From: Clostridiales bacterium
GTDB lineage: Bacteria; Bacillota; Clostridia; Christensenellales; UBA1242
Reading direction: 5' to 3'
Length of the DNA stretch: 34,758 nucleotides
Assembly (NCBI GenBank): GCA_918262735.1
Contig: CAKJYJ010000008.1
Coordinates: 1-34,758 of the forward strand
Positions 8,222 to 16,067 of this stretch are shown in pieces; position 1 is the stretch's first letter, and every line of letters begins with the position of its first letter. The translations under genes were made by a program, and so were the position numbers. The notes under the pieces are model-generated. The model made no database searches and had not been told where the DNA came from. It worked only from the letters and a program-made list of their open reading frames with translations.

Positions 8222-9009
8222 TAATCAATTTTGAAAAGATAACTAGGATTAATGCTTGTTGTTGCAATTCTTATATGTTCACCCTCAATTATTCCATGCT
8301 CACGTAAGTATTTGCAAATTGTGGAATACGCAAGTTCTGGGGTATTATTCTCTCTTGAAATATGTGAAAGCATAACCTGCTTTGTTCCTGTTTTGGCAAG
8401 AATTTCAATAACCTTTGCTGCAGACATATTTGAAAGGTGACCACGATTACCTCTAATTCTTTGCTTAGTCATAAGAGGATAATTAACATTTTTTTCCAAC
8501 ATTTCTTCATCGTGGTTTGCTTCTAAATAAACCAAAGTGCTACCAACAATTTTTGATAAAACCTCAGAACTAGTATATCCAAGGTCTGTTAAAATACTCA
8601 CCTTTTTTGTATTTTCCACGAAAGAAAATCCACAACAATATTCTGCATCATGAGAAAGTTCAAAACTTGTTACTTTCAAATCTTTAATATAAAAATCCAA
8701 ATCGTCAAATTGAATAAATTTAATCTGTTCGGACTTTTTTAATTTTTCTATTAGAGCCCAATAGCCCTTTGTGTGTACATAAACTGGTATATGATATTTA
8801 CTTGCAAGAACATCAACCCCCTTAATATGGTCAGAATGTTCATGTGTAATTAAAATGGCATCAATTTGCTCTGGTAAAATCTGTAGTAGCGCCAACCTGT
8901 TTGTTATGTCCCTTGCACTAAGGCCAGCATCTAGCAACACTTTTGCTTTGGATGTTTCTATATACGTTACATTCCCAGTACTACCAGAACTTAAATTACA
9001 AACGCGCAT
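8221..9009 (-). CDS. walJ: metallo-beta-lactamase-fold hydrolase, WalJ/YycJ family
   Basis: The 262-residue protein has the metal-binding signature THEHSDH (H56, H58, D60, H61), further likely ligands H120 and D142, and the YycJ-typical segments EANHD (about 163-167), RIRGNRGHLSN (184-194) and LSHISRENN (214-222). WalJ family proteins belong to the beta-CASP-less MBL nucleases and phosphodiesterases linked to the WalRK cell-wall system; the exact activity here is inferred from family only. There is no walRK pair in the window. The gene's ATG shares one base with the rplI stop (TAATG), so it is translationally coupled to rplI, and htrA follows. Confidence 0.85.
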   Translation of the reverse strand: MRVCNLSSGSTGNVTYIETSKAKVLLDAGLSARDITNRLALLQILPEQIDAILITHEHSDHIKGVDVLASKYHIPVYVHTKGYWALIEKLKKSEQIKFIQFDDLDFYIKDLKVTSFELSHDAEYCCGFSFVENTKKVSILTDLGYTSSEVLSKIVGSTLVYLEANHDEEMLEKNVNYPLMTKQRIRGNRGHLSNMSAAKVIEILAKTGTKQVMLSHISRENNTPELAYSTICKYLREHGIIEGEHIRIATTSINPSYLFKID

Positions 9010-9455
9010 TATTCAACGTCAATTTTTAGATTAAATTTAACGGTTACTGTTGGGTGTAACTTAACTGCAAGTTGCTGTTCTCCAACAGTTTTAATAACGC
9101 CATTTAATATTATGTTATGTTTATCTATATCTATGTTTAATGTACTCTTAAATGCATCAGCAATCTCTTTGGCTGAAATTGCACCAAATAGTTTCCCGTT
9201 TTCCCCACACTTTACTTTAAGAAAAATTGTTTTGTTTTCAATCTGTTTCCCAAGTTCAACGGCTTTTAACCTTTCTTGTTCTTTATGATAAAGCACAGCT
9301 TCTTTTTGGCTTGAATTCTCTAATGTGCTCTTGTTGTCAGCAACAATTGCATAGCCATTTTTAAGCAAAAAATTTTTTGCATAGCCATCGGCAACATTAA
9401 CAATATCACCCTTTTTGCCAGTGCCTTTAACATCTTTTTGTAAAATAATTCTCAT
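9009..9455 (-). CDS. rplI: 50S ribosomal protein L9
   Basis: The 148-residue protein matches L9 across its full length. The N-terminal 23S-binding domain has [22 protein letters not shown] (about residues 9-30), then comes the long connecting helix, and the C-terminal domain starts around [15 protein letters not shown] (about 87-101). It has the standard length. SD AGGAG lies six bases before the ATG, and a near-consensus promoter is just upstream. It is the first gene of an operon leading into walJ, htrA and the transglycosylase, so envelope maintenance proteins are driven by a ribosomal-protein promoter. Confidence 0.95.
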   Translation of the reverse strand: MRIILQKDVKGTGKKGDIVNVADGYAKNFLLKNGYAIVADNKSTLENSSQKEAVLYHKEQERLKAVELGKQIENKTIFLKVKCGENGKLFGAISAKEIADAFKSTLNIDIDKHNIILNGVIKTVGEQQLAVKLHPTVTVKFNLKIDVE

Positions 9456-9472
9456 ATTAACTCCTGTTTTCT

Positions 9473-9502
9473 AGTATAGTTTATAATCGATGTTTTTGTC
9501 AA
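9473..9502 (-). promoter_or_regulatory. promoter of the rplI-walJ-htrA-slt operon
   Basis: On the minus strand TTGACA (9502-9497) and TATACT (9478-9473) are separated by 18 bases. The predicted transcript start is about 10 bases before the rplI SD. Confidence 0.75.
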
Positions 9503-9537
9503 TAATTTATACGATACTTTAATCAATAGGAGTAAAT

Positions 9538-9849
9538 ATGGACTTAAAATGTAGAAAAACAACATGCAAATACAATAACTATTACACATGTATAGCAAAA
9601 AATATCTCAATTTCAAATAAGCCAACATGCGAAACATTTGATAACGACAGCACAAAACATGTTCAAGATACATCTAGGTGTATGTTTGAAGAAGCGCCAA
9701 AATATGCACCACACAGAGAGAAAAAATCACTAAAAGTGGCATGTTCTGCAAAATGTTTGTTTAATGAGGATGGATTTTGTGTTGCCAATGGTCTAACAAT
9801 TAATCCAATTAGCGAATCACCTTATTGTATGACCTTTATTAAACCTTAA
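9538..9849 (+). CDS. small cysteine-rich protein with two DUF1540-like units
   Basis: This is a 103-residue protein with two similar cysteine clusters: C5, C10, C18, C31 and C69, C73, C81, C97, plus a lone C48. The second unit (CSAKCLFNEDGFCVANGLTI, then YCMTF) matches DUF1540 closely; the first is more diverged. Four cysteines per unit suggest metal binding, probably zinc, but function is unknown for the family, which is common in spore-forming Clostridia. AGGAG is five bases before the ATG. It is transcribed away from the rplI operon, and the promoter for this direction is not obvious because the short intergenic space is used by the rplI promoter. It ends convergent to rpmE. Confidence 0.8.
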   Translation: MDLKCRKTTCKYNNYYTCIAKNISISNKPTCETFDNDSTKHVQDTSRCMFEEAPKYAPHREKKSLKVACSAKCLFNEDGFCVANGLTINPISESPYCMTFIKP

Positions 9850-9851
9850 AA

Positions 9852-9887
9852 ATGTAAATAAAAACAGCACCCCATCTGGGCACTGTT
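9852..9887 (-). terminator. rpmE terminator
   Basis: On the minus strand AACAGTGCCC (9887-9878) pairs with the arm at 9872-9863 using two G-U pairs, followed by TTTTTATTT. On the plus strand the same positions are C-A mismatches, so it is built for the minus direction. Confidence 0.7.
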
Positions 9888-9926
9888 CCTGTAATAATAA
9901 GTTTTATTCAAAACAACTACAATAAA

Positions 9927-10130
9927 TTACATATTGTGTTTTGCTTTAAATTTTTCTAATCTACCACTAGCGTCTACAACTTTTTGTTTACCTGTGAAAA
10001 ATGGGTGGCATTTATTACAAATGTCAATTCTAATTGTATCTCCACTAACTGTTGAGCCAGTTTTAAAAGTGTTTCCGCAAGCGCAAACAACTGTAACTTC
10101 ATGATAATCTGGATGTATTTCTTGTTTCAT
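9927..10130 (-). CDS. rpmE: 50S ribosomal protein L31, zinc-binding form
   Basis: L31 is 67 residues here and has the C+ (zinc ribbon) pattern: C16-A-C18 and C38-N-K-C41, followed by HPFFTGKQK. The N-terminus MKQEIHPDY is typical. Because cysteines are present, this is the zinc-dependent paralogue rather than the zinc-free replacement. SD AAGGTG precedes the ATG. It has its own promoter, whose -35 box reaches into the stop codon of murC, so the gene can be expressed apart from murC. A short CTCG/CGAG inverted repeat (10145-10162) lies in the leader before the SD. Confidence 0.95.
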   Translation of the reverse strand: MKQEIHPDYHEVTVVCACGNTFKTGSTVSGDTIRIDICNKCHPFFTGKQKVVDASGRLEKFKAKHNM

Positions 10131-10166
10131 ATGTTTTCACCTTTCTCGATTAATTTAACGAGTAAG

Positions 10167-10195
10167 AGTTTAGCATATATAAAGTAACTTGTCAA
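10167..10195 (-). promoter_or_regulatory. rpmE promoter, overlapping the murC 3' end
   Basis: Minus strand TTGACA (10195-10190), 17-base spacer, TAAACT (10172-10167). The -35 hexamer includes the murC stop codon. Confidence 0.75.
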
Positions 10196-11553
10196 CATAA
10201 TTTCGCAATATTTTCTGCCAATTTGTTAATGTTTCCAGCCCCAAGAAATATCACCGCATAACCTAAACTAATTTTTTGTTTAACCAAATCGTATGCCTGC
10301 TTTTTGTTGGTTAAATATTCACAATTTGCTCCCAGTTTTAACGCTAAGCGTTTTGAACTCCCCATGCTATCATATTTCTCTCGTGCAGAATAGGTTTTAA
10401 TTAACGCCAAATCATCTGCATCATTAAAGCAATTAACAAATTCATTCATTAATAGTTTTGTTCTTGAATACGTGTGTGGTTGAAAAATAACCAAAACCTT
10501 ATTTTTATAAAAGTTTTTTAATTCTTTAATAACCGTTTTTATTTCGTCGGGATGATGTGCATAATCATGAATAATTAACGGATTATTTTTTAGTATTTGA
10601 AATCTTCTCTGCACACCCGCAAATTCATCAAATGCTTTTTTTATATGATTTATATCTATGCCCAAATAATCACAAACTGCATTAGCGGCCAATGCATTTT
10701 GCACATTATGCTCTCCAATCAGGTTTATATGAAACCATCCCAAACATTTACCAAACTTATAGCATAAAAAATCATATGTACCGTCGTATCTCATAACCAC
10801 ATTATCCGCATAATAATCCGAACCAATATCCCCAAACGATACTTTACGGTTATTCTGTAAAAAATTATCCTGTTTATTATATATCAATACTTTTGCACTT
10901 TTGGCAAACATATTAAACGAACTTTTAACGTTGTTAAAAGTTTTGAAATAATCCAAATGTTCTGGTGCAACATTTAACACAACAGCCACACTTGGTTTTA
11001 AGTTCAAAAAAGCATCTCTATATTCACATGCTTCGCAAACAATAATTTCGCCATTATTAACTATTCCACATTTGCCATTCTCTGCCAAACTTCCACCAAG
11101 ATGTAGGCTTGGTTTTAAGCCAGCAACACATAAAACCTTATATATTAGTGCTGTTGTCGTTGTTTTTCCATGCGCCCCAGACACACAAATAGATATTTTA
11201 TATCTCTTTAACAATATATTTAACAGTTCTGTTCTAGATAAAACCTTTATTCCTAATTCCTTGGCTTTTTGAACCTCCACATTATTCCAGACCGCATAAC
11301 TATACACAACGAAATCACAACCAACCACATTTTCCGGTTTGTGTTCACCAAACACTTTTGCGCCTCTTTTAACAAGTTCTTTTGTGTTGTTTGATTTTTT
11401 TGAATCACTCCCCAAAACCTCCTGACCAAAATCTTGCATTAATGACGCAAGCGAAAACATACTAACACCACCAATTCCAACAAAAAAAATTTTATATATC
11501 TTTTTAGTCTTTCCAGACAGAATATCTGATATGGTTTTTGTGTTTTTTTGCAT
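10192..11553 (-). CDS. murC: UDP-N-acetylmuramate--L-alanine ligase
   Basis: MurC adds L-alanine to UDP-MurNAc with ATP, the first step of stem-peptide synthesis in the cytoplasm. The 453-residue protein shows the Mur ligase layout: N-terminal UDP-binding Rossmann domain with VGIGGVSM (about 25-32), ATP-binding GAHGKTTTT (126-134), the central EACEYRDAFLNLKP segment seen in clostridial MurC, NLIGEHNVQNALAA, then DYAHHPDE and QPHTYSRT in the C-terminal domain. The start chosen is ATG 11553; the frame also has a GTG at 11562, but the SD-like GGTGGAG is only one base from it and ten from the ATG. It stands alone without other mur genes, divergent from spoVG. Confidence 0.93.
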   Translation of the reverse strand: MQKNTKTISDILSGKTKKIYKIFFVGIGGVSMFSLASLMQDFGQEVLGSDSKKSNNTKELVKRGAKVFGEHKPENVVGCDFVVYSYAVWNNVEVQKAKELGIKVLSRTELLNILLKRYKISICVSGAHGKTTTTALIYKVLCVAGLKPSLHLGGSLAENGKCGIVNNGEIIVCEACEYRDAFLNLKPSVAVVLNVAPEHLDYFKTFNNVKSSFNMFAKSAKVLIYNKQDNFLQNNRKVSFGDIGSDYYADNVVMRYDGTYDFLCYKFGKCLGWFHINLIGEHNVQNALAANAVCDYLGIDINHIKKAFDEFAGVQRRFQILKNNPLIIHDYAHHPDEIKTVIKELKNFYKNKVLVIFQPHTYSRTKLLMNEFVNCFNDADDLALIKTYSAREKYDSMGSSKRLALKLGANCEYLTNKKQAYDLVKQKISLGYAVIFLGAGNINKLAENIAKLC

Positions 11554-11602
11554 TAAATACACTCTCCACCTGTATATATATGAAAAAATGTGTTATTTTG
11601 TT

Positions 11603-11630
11603 TTGATTTTTTAATTATATATGCTAAAAT
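11603..11630 (+). promoter_or_regulatory. spoVG promoter
   Basis: TTGATT (11603-11608), 16-base spacer, TAAAAT (11625-11630) with an extended TG at 11622-11623. This looks like the housekeeping sigma; I do not see a clear sigma-H promoter of the Bacillus type. Confidence 0.6.
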
Positions 11631-11678
11631 AATAATGCTAGGAAATATTAGCAATCAATAAAAGGAAGGTGGATAAAC

Positions 11679-11942
11679 TTGAAAATTTCAGACATTAGAA
11701 TTAGATTAGTAGAAAAAGCAGAAAGCAAACTTAAAGCAGTTGCATCAATAACAATTGATGAATGCTTTGTTGTTCACGACATTAAAGTTATTGAAGGAAA
11801 AGACGGTTTATTTATTTCAATGCCATCTAAAAAAACTCCAGATGGCGAATATAAAGACATTGTTCATCCAATCAACACTGAAACAAGAGAATTAATATCA
11901 TCACAAGTTATTGAAGCATATAACAACGCTCCAAGAGAATAA
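11679..11942 (+). CDS. spoVG: SpoVG family regulator
   Basis: SpoVG is a small nucleic-acid-binding regulator named for its role in Bacillus sporulation but also found in non-sporulating species. The 87 residues align over the entire family: [20 protein letters not shown], then [30 protein letters not shown] and [11 protein letters not shown]. The start codon is TTG at 11679, supported by AAGGTGG six bases upstream and the lack of an in-frame ATG at the right place. It is monocistronic, divergent from murC, and closed by a strong terminator. Its presence is compatible with a spore-forming ancestry but does not prove sporulation. Confidence 0.95.
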   Translation: MKISDIRIRLVEKAESKLKAVASITIDECFVVHDIKVIEGKDGLFISMPSKKTPDGEYKDIVHPINTETRELISSQVIEAYNNAPRE

Positions 11943-11958
11943 TTAGATGTTAAAAATC

Positions 11959-11987
11959 CCCAGCAAATTATTTTGCTGGGTGTTTTA
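11959..11987 (+). terminator. spoVG terminator
   Basis: A perfect 9-bp stem, CCCAGCAAA (11959-11967) and TTTGCTGGG (11972-11980) with loop TTAT, is followed by TGTTTTA. Confidence 0.85.
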
Positions 11988-12018
11988 TTATTATGTTTTA
12001 ATATAAAAACAAAACATT

Positions 12019-12052
12019 AAAAAAGGCGATTTGATTTTAAATCGCCTTTTTA
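12019..12052. terminator. bidirectional terminator between spoVG and hpf
   Basis: Stem GGCGATTT (12025-12032) / AAATCGCC (12039-12046) is flanked by A-run and T-run. On the minus strand it sits 21 bases after the hpf stop and most likely ends hpf transcription. Confidence 0.85.
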
Positions 12053-12066
12053 TATTTTAATCCATT

Positions 12067-12597
12067 TTAATAAATACATTCAATAACACCGAGTTCTCCA
12101 TCATGGCGGTTATATAAAACATTAATCTTTTTTGATTTTTCATTAAGGAAAACATAGAATTGGTGACCTAGATTATCCATATTTTCAATTGCTTCCTCAA
12201 TTGACATTGGTGAAAGTTCAAATTCTTTGATTCTATATATTTTCTTTTCTTCATCTTCAGGCAATTCTTCTAAAAACTCAAGAGACGCAACATCAAATGC
12301 AGACTTCTTGAATAAATCTTTCTGCTTTTTTGAACATTTAATAATTTGTCTTTCAATTTTTGGAAGTGCAAAATCTATGTTTTCATACATATTTTCGCCA
12401 ACAACTTCGGCTCTAAATAATTTTTTATTTTGGGTTATTGTAAGTTCAAGTTTGTATGTTTTATTTTGAAGAGAACAAACAACTCTAGCTTTTGCATTGG
12501 CATCAAAATATCTATCTAACTTGTCAACCTTTTTTTGAATAATATTTTTAAGCTTAGTTCCTATATCGTAATTTTTTTCTACAAATTCAATTCTCAT
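12067..12597 (-). CDS. hpf: ribosome hibernation promoting factor, long form
   Basis: Long HPF pairs 70S ribosomes into inactive 100S dimers under starvation. The 176-residue protein has the N-terminal S30AE domain (about 1-97, MRIEFVEKNYDIGTKLKNII and LELTITQNKKLFRAEV), a charged linker, and the C-terminal dimerisation domain (about 128-174) with SPMSIEEAIENMDNLGHQFY and INVLYNRHDGELGVIE. Long HPF replaces the RMF/short-HPF pair of Proteobacteria. SD AAGGAGGT lies about six bases before the ATG. It follows clpC by 76 bases but has its own extended -10 promoter, so stress-dependent expression independent of the clpC operon is possible. Confidence 0.95.
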   Translation of the reverse strand: MRIEFVEKNYDIGTKLKNIIQKKVDKLDRYFDANAKARVVCSLQNKTYKLELTITQNKKLFRAEVVGENMYENIDFALPKIERQIIKCSKKQKDLFKKSAFDVASLEFLEELPEDEEKKIYRIKEFELSPMSIEEAIENMDNLGHQFYVFLNEKSKKINVLYNRHDGELGVIECIY

Positions 12598-12627
12598 AAA
12601 TAACCTCCTTCAAATTCGTACATATAT

Positions 12628-12656
12628 ATTTTAGCAATAATTAAAATATAAATCAA
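12628..12656 (-). promoter_or_regulatory. hpf promoter
   Basis: Minus strand TTGATT (12656-12651), 17-base spacer, TAAAAT (12633-12628) with an extended TG before the -10. Confidence 0.65.
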
Positions 12657-12673
12657 ATAAAAGTACCCATATT

Positions 12674-15073
12674 TTATACATTTTCGAAGGTTAATCCGTT
12701 TCCGTCAACATCAATAACAATAGTTCCAGATTTGTCTAACTCTCCAAGCAAGATTTTTTCTGCAATTCTATCTTCAATTTCATTTGCAATAAACCTTTTT
12801 AGTGGTCTTGCCCCGTATCTTGTGTCAACCCCGTTATCAATAATATAATCAAGTGCGCTTTCTGTTAATTTTAGATTAAGTTCTTGTCTGTTTAGTTTTT
12901 TATTAACATTTGCAACCATTATTGTTGCAATTTTGGTTAAATCAACAATAGTTAATGGATGGAATATGCACACAACATCAATTCTGTTAACAAACTCTGG
13001 CTTAAAATGTTTTCTTAATGCATCAAGATATATAACCTTAGTGTCAATATTATCATCTTCAGCCTCTTCAAGTTTTTTCATTGCTTCTTGGCTACCAAGA
13101 TTTGATGTCATAATGATTATGGTATTTCTAAAACTAACCGTCCTACCCTGTCCGTCAGTTAGCTTACCCTCATCAAGTATTTGAAGAAGCGTATTAAAAA
13201 TGTCTGGGTGTGCCTTTTCTATCTCGTCAAACAAAACAACTGAATATGGTCTTCTTCTTACCTGCTCGGTTAATTGTCCACCCTCATCATAACCAACATA
13301 ACCCGGAGGTGCTCCAATTAATTTTGAAACGGTGTGAGGTTCCATATATTCGCTCATGTCAAGCCTAATAATATTGTTTTCATCATCAAACATAGCTTCA
13401 GCAAGTGCTTTGGTTAGTTCGGTTTTACCAACGCCCGTTTGCCCCATAAATATAAACGAACCAATTGGTCTGTTCGCATCTGAAATGCCAACCCTTTGTC
13501 TTCTAATAGCCTTACAAACAGCACTAATTGCATCATCTTGGCCAACAACCCGTCTATGCAAGATGTTTTCAAGATTCAGTAACTTTTCTTTCTCACTTTC
13601 TGTTAATTTTGTTACCGGAATCCCTGTCCATTTTGAAATAATTAATGCTATGTCATTTGCTGTTATACATCTATTTTGATTTTTGTCGTAATTTTGTTTT
13701 AACTCTTCAATTTCTGCAGTTAAATATGTTATTTGTTCTTGAACTTTTGCAACTGCGGAATAATCTCTAGCAATTGAATATTCGTTTTTGTTTGCAGTTA
13801 GTTTCTTTAATAATTCCTCTTTTTCTTTTAGGTCTTTTGGAGTTACACCAAACATAACCCTCGCCCTTGCACTAGCCTCATCAATCAAGTCTATTGCCTT
13901 ATCTGGCAAACTTCTATCCATAATATACCTATCTGAAAGTGTTGCAGCAGCCTCAATTGCTGCGTCCGTTATTTTAACCTTATGGAAAGACTCGTAATTA
14001 TCTCTAATTCCTTTTAATATTTCAATTGTTTGTGCAACTGTTGGTGGGTTCACCATAATTGGTTGAAATCTTCTCTCTAATGCCTTATCAGATTCAATAA
14101 ATTTACGATATTCATCGGTTGTTGTTGCTCCAATTGTTTGAAGTTCTCCTCTAGAAAGATATGGTTTTAACATATCAGATGGGCTAATTTCACCCTCTTT
14201 TGAACCAGCTTGTGCAAGTGTGTGTATTTCATCAATAAAAACAATAATATTTTGACTTGCTATAATTGTTTCTATTGCACTTTTTAACTTTTCTTCCATG
14301 CTTCCGCGATACTTCGTTCCAGCCATAAGCCCGCCAAGTTCCATAGAAAAAATAATTTTATCTTTCAAAACGTCAGGAACATTTCCGCTGGCAATTTTTT
14401 GTGCAAGTCCTTCAACAACTGCGGTTTTGCCGACCCCCGCCTCGCCAATTAAAATTGGATTGTTTTTTGTTTTTCTACAAAGAATTTCAATTAATCTTTC
14501 AATTTCTTGTTCTCTGCCAATAACTGGGTCCATTTTACCCTGTCTTGCCTTTAGTGTTATATCACTTCCCATTTCTAAAAGCTTATCTGGAAGTTGACTT
14601 TTATTGGCTCCATCGAGTATTTGATCATCTGTTGTAACGCTTTGAAGCGATATTAACACCTTTGACTTTAATTCGGTTAAATTAATCTTAAATGTGCCTG
14701 TTAAAATTTTAACAGCAAATGTGCCATTATTTACCAAAAGAGCAAACAAAAGATGTTCTGCCCCAACAAAATTATGGTTTAGTTGCATTGCAACTTGTTT
14801 TGCTGTTGCCAAAATCTCCTTGCTTTTTGGTGTCATTTCAACATCAACGCCAGATAAAACCTCGGTATCATCACCGCCGTCCTGCAACACTTCTTTCAAA
14901 CTAGCGGATGTTACTCCATATTCTGCCAAGAGTTTATTTGCCATACACTCTTTAACACACGTAAGCCCATATAAAATATGCTCGGTTCCCACCTGATTTC
15001 CGCCGAGTTCCATTGCAATTTTACCAGCAAATTTAATTACCTTTTCTAAATTATCACTAGAAGTGTTATACAT
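12674..15073 (-). CDS. clpC: ClpC-type AAA+ unfoldase lacking the ClpP-docking loop
   Basis: This is a two-ring HSP100 unfoldase of 799 residues. N-terminal Clp-N repeats keep the two glutamates (E31 in GTEH, E106 in GAEH) that bind phosphoarginine in Bacillus ClpC. The first AAA+ domain has Walker A GEAGVGKT (210-217) and Walker B IVFIDE (277-282). A short ClpC-size middle domain follows (about 412-465). The second AAA+ domain has GQTGVGKT (544-551) and VVLFDE (612-617). The start ATG 15073 has AAAGGAGAAG before it and overlaps mcsB by eight bases; the longer frame to 15106 lacks support. Odd point: between IIMTSN and KPEFVNRID (about 658-690) the stretch is six residues shorter than in B. 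subtilis ClpC and has no [LIV]G[FL] tripeptide, so docking to ClpP is doubtful. Operon position and middle-domain size argue for ClpC rather than ClpB. Confidence 0.9.
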   Translation of the reverse strand: MYNTSSDNLEKVIKFAGKIAMELGGNQVGTEHILYGLTCVKECMANKLLAEYGVTSASLKEVLQDGGDDTEVLSGVDVEMTPKSKEILATAKQVAMQLNHNFVGAEHLLFALLVNNGTFAVKILTGTFKINLTELKSKVLISLQSVTTDDQILDGANKSQLPDKLLEMGSDITLKARQGKMDPVIGREQEIERLIEILCRKTKNNPILIGEAGVGKTAVVEGLAQKIASGNVPDVLKDKIIFSMELGGLMAGTKYRGSMEEKLKSAIETIIASQNIIVFIDEIHTLAQAGSKEGEISPSDMLKPYLSRGELQTIGATTTDEYRKFIESDKALERRFQPIMVNPPTVAQTIEILKGIRDNYESFHKVKITDAAIEAAATLSDRYIMDRSLPDKAIDLIDEASARARVMFGVTPKDLKEKEELLKKLTANKNEYSIARDYSAVAKVQEQITYLTAEIEELKQNYDKNQNRCITANDIALIISKWTGIPVTKLTESEKEKLLNLENILHRRVVGQDDAISAVCKAIRRQRVGISDANRPIGSFIFMGQTGVGKTELTKALAEAMFDDENNIIRLDMSEYMEPHTVSKLIGAPPGYVGYDEGGQLTEQVRRRPYSVVLFDEIEKAHPDIFNTLLQILDEGKLTDGQGRTVSFRNTIIIMTSNLGSQEAMKKLEEAEDDNIDTKVIYLDALRKHFKPEFVNRIDVVCIFHPLTIVDLTKIATIMVANVNKKLNRQELNLKLTESALDYIIDNGVDTRYGARPLKRFIANEIEDRIAEKILLGELDKSGTIVIDVDGNGLTFENV

Positions 15074-16067
15074 CAACTTCTCCTTTAGATATATTTTCCA
15101 AAACAAATTGATTAAGCATTTTTGCTCTTAATTTTTCAGCCTCTTTAACACCAAGGTCATTCCCTAAATGAAAATCCCTCAACTCATAGTTAAAATCAAA
15201 AACGCTTTTCTGTTTCTTACATTTTAACATTTTTAATCTAATTCCCCAAAGGATATTCCCAATTTTTTCTAAAGATTCAGAAAATGAAATTCTGTAACAA
15301 GAGCCCGCAATCCCATAATCTCTATAAATGCCGTCAACTAAAGCACTGGCAGACAAATCAAAAATATTATTTTCCTCATTAGTTTCTAATTCGCAAATAC
15401 GAGTGATTATATCTTGCATCTTAACTGCATATTCACTTTCTTTATACCCAAAAGTAAATTTATTTTTAATTATTACAAATGGACAATTACTGTTTTCCCC
15501 ATTAACACCATAAAAATTTAGTTCAAACTCATTTTTTAATAATTCGTTTACAACCACTCCAAGTTTGTTTGATTTTGTTAACGCCGGCAAAAATAACATA
15601 ACACTAATTTCCATTCCCGTTCCCATAAAACAAGGATTAGAAGTTAAATAACCATAATCGTTGTTAAAAGCCATTTCCAGTTTTTCAAGTAGCATATCAT
15701 CCATTTGATTTGCTAAACCAAAACACTTTTCTAAATTAAAACCCTTATCTTTTGCAATTAATCTAATGTGATCTTGCTCGTTAATAAAAATATACTTTGT
15801 TCTGTCTTCATTAACACCAAAAGCAGATATGTCTTTATTGTCTATTAAACCCTCAGAAAGAACTCCACTTTCTCTTAGTTTTTGACAAGTAACAAGAGGA
15901 ATATTCCTTAAACTCTTAAATTCAAATTCATCTCCGAATATTTCGCTCATTGTTCTAGAAACACCAACAGCAAGTTCATTATCGGTTAAAGTTTTAACAA
16001 AAGGCATATCTTTTATATTTCTTCTGTACGAAACAGAGCATTCCAAAACCATACTAAAATCTGTCAT
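15066..16067 (-). CDS. mcsB: degenerate McsB-like guanidino kinase, probable pseudokinase
   Basis: The position between mcsA and clpC and the segments NEQDHIRL, GYLTSNPCFMGTG and YRDYGIAG identify the McsB protein-arginine kinase family (333 residues; about 355-363 usual). Key residues are altered. The ATP-phosphate motif SSRIRLARN reads ECSVSYRRN (9-17), losing both SxRxR arginines. NEEDH reads NEQDH (96-100), so the catalytic second Glu is Gln98. TSCPTN reads TSNPCF, with Asn144 in place of the conserved Cys. GTGLRAS reads GTGMEIS, Arg to Glu153. The YGEGSE loop region is lost. The phosphoarginine-sensing RDxxRA near the C-terminus reads AEKLRA. I infer no kinase activity and a remaining adaptor role. 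The frame is intact with SD AAAGGAAGAG, and the gene overlaps both neighbours. Confidence 0.85.
   Translation of the reverse strand: MTDFSMVLECSVSYRRNIKDMPFVKTLTDNELAVGVSRTMSEIFGDEFEFKSLRNIPLVTCQKLRESGVLSEGLIDNKDISAFGVNEDRTKYIFINEQDHIRLIAKDKGFNLEKCFGLANQMDDMLLEKLEMAFNNDYGYLTSNPCFMGTGMEISVMLFLPALTKSNKLGVVVNELLKNEFELNFYGVNGENSNCPFVIIKNKFTFGYKESEYAVKMQDIITRICELETNEENNIFDLSASALVDGIYRDYGIAGSCYRISFSESLEKIGNILWGIRLKMLKCKKQKSVFDFNYELRDFHLGNDLGVKEAEKLRAKMLNQFVLENISKGEVDV

Noticed and set aside
11563..11678. Sigma-H promoter for spoVG
   Set aside because: I looked for the Bacillus-type -35/-10 pattern and found only a housekeeping-like TTGATT-16-TAAAAT with extended -10.
12933..14996. Plus-strand open frames opposite clpC
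   Set aside because: Shadows of a strongly conserved gene on the other strand, with no ribosome binding sites and no recognisable domains.
15074..15106. Longer clpC start 11 codons upstream
   Set aside because: ATG 15073 has AAAGGAGAAG at good spacing and the N-terminus then fits the Clp-N domain; the extension only reads mcsB sequence in another frame.
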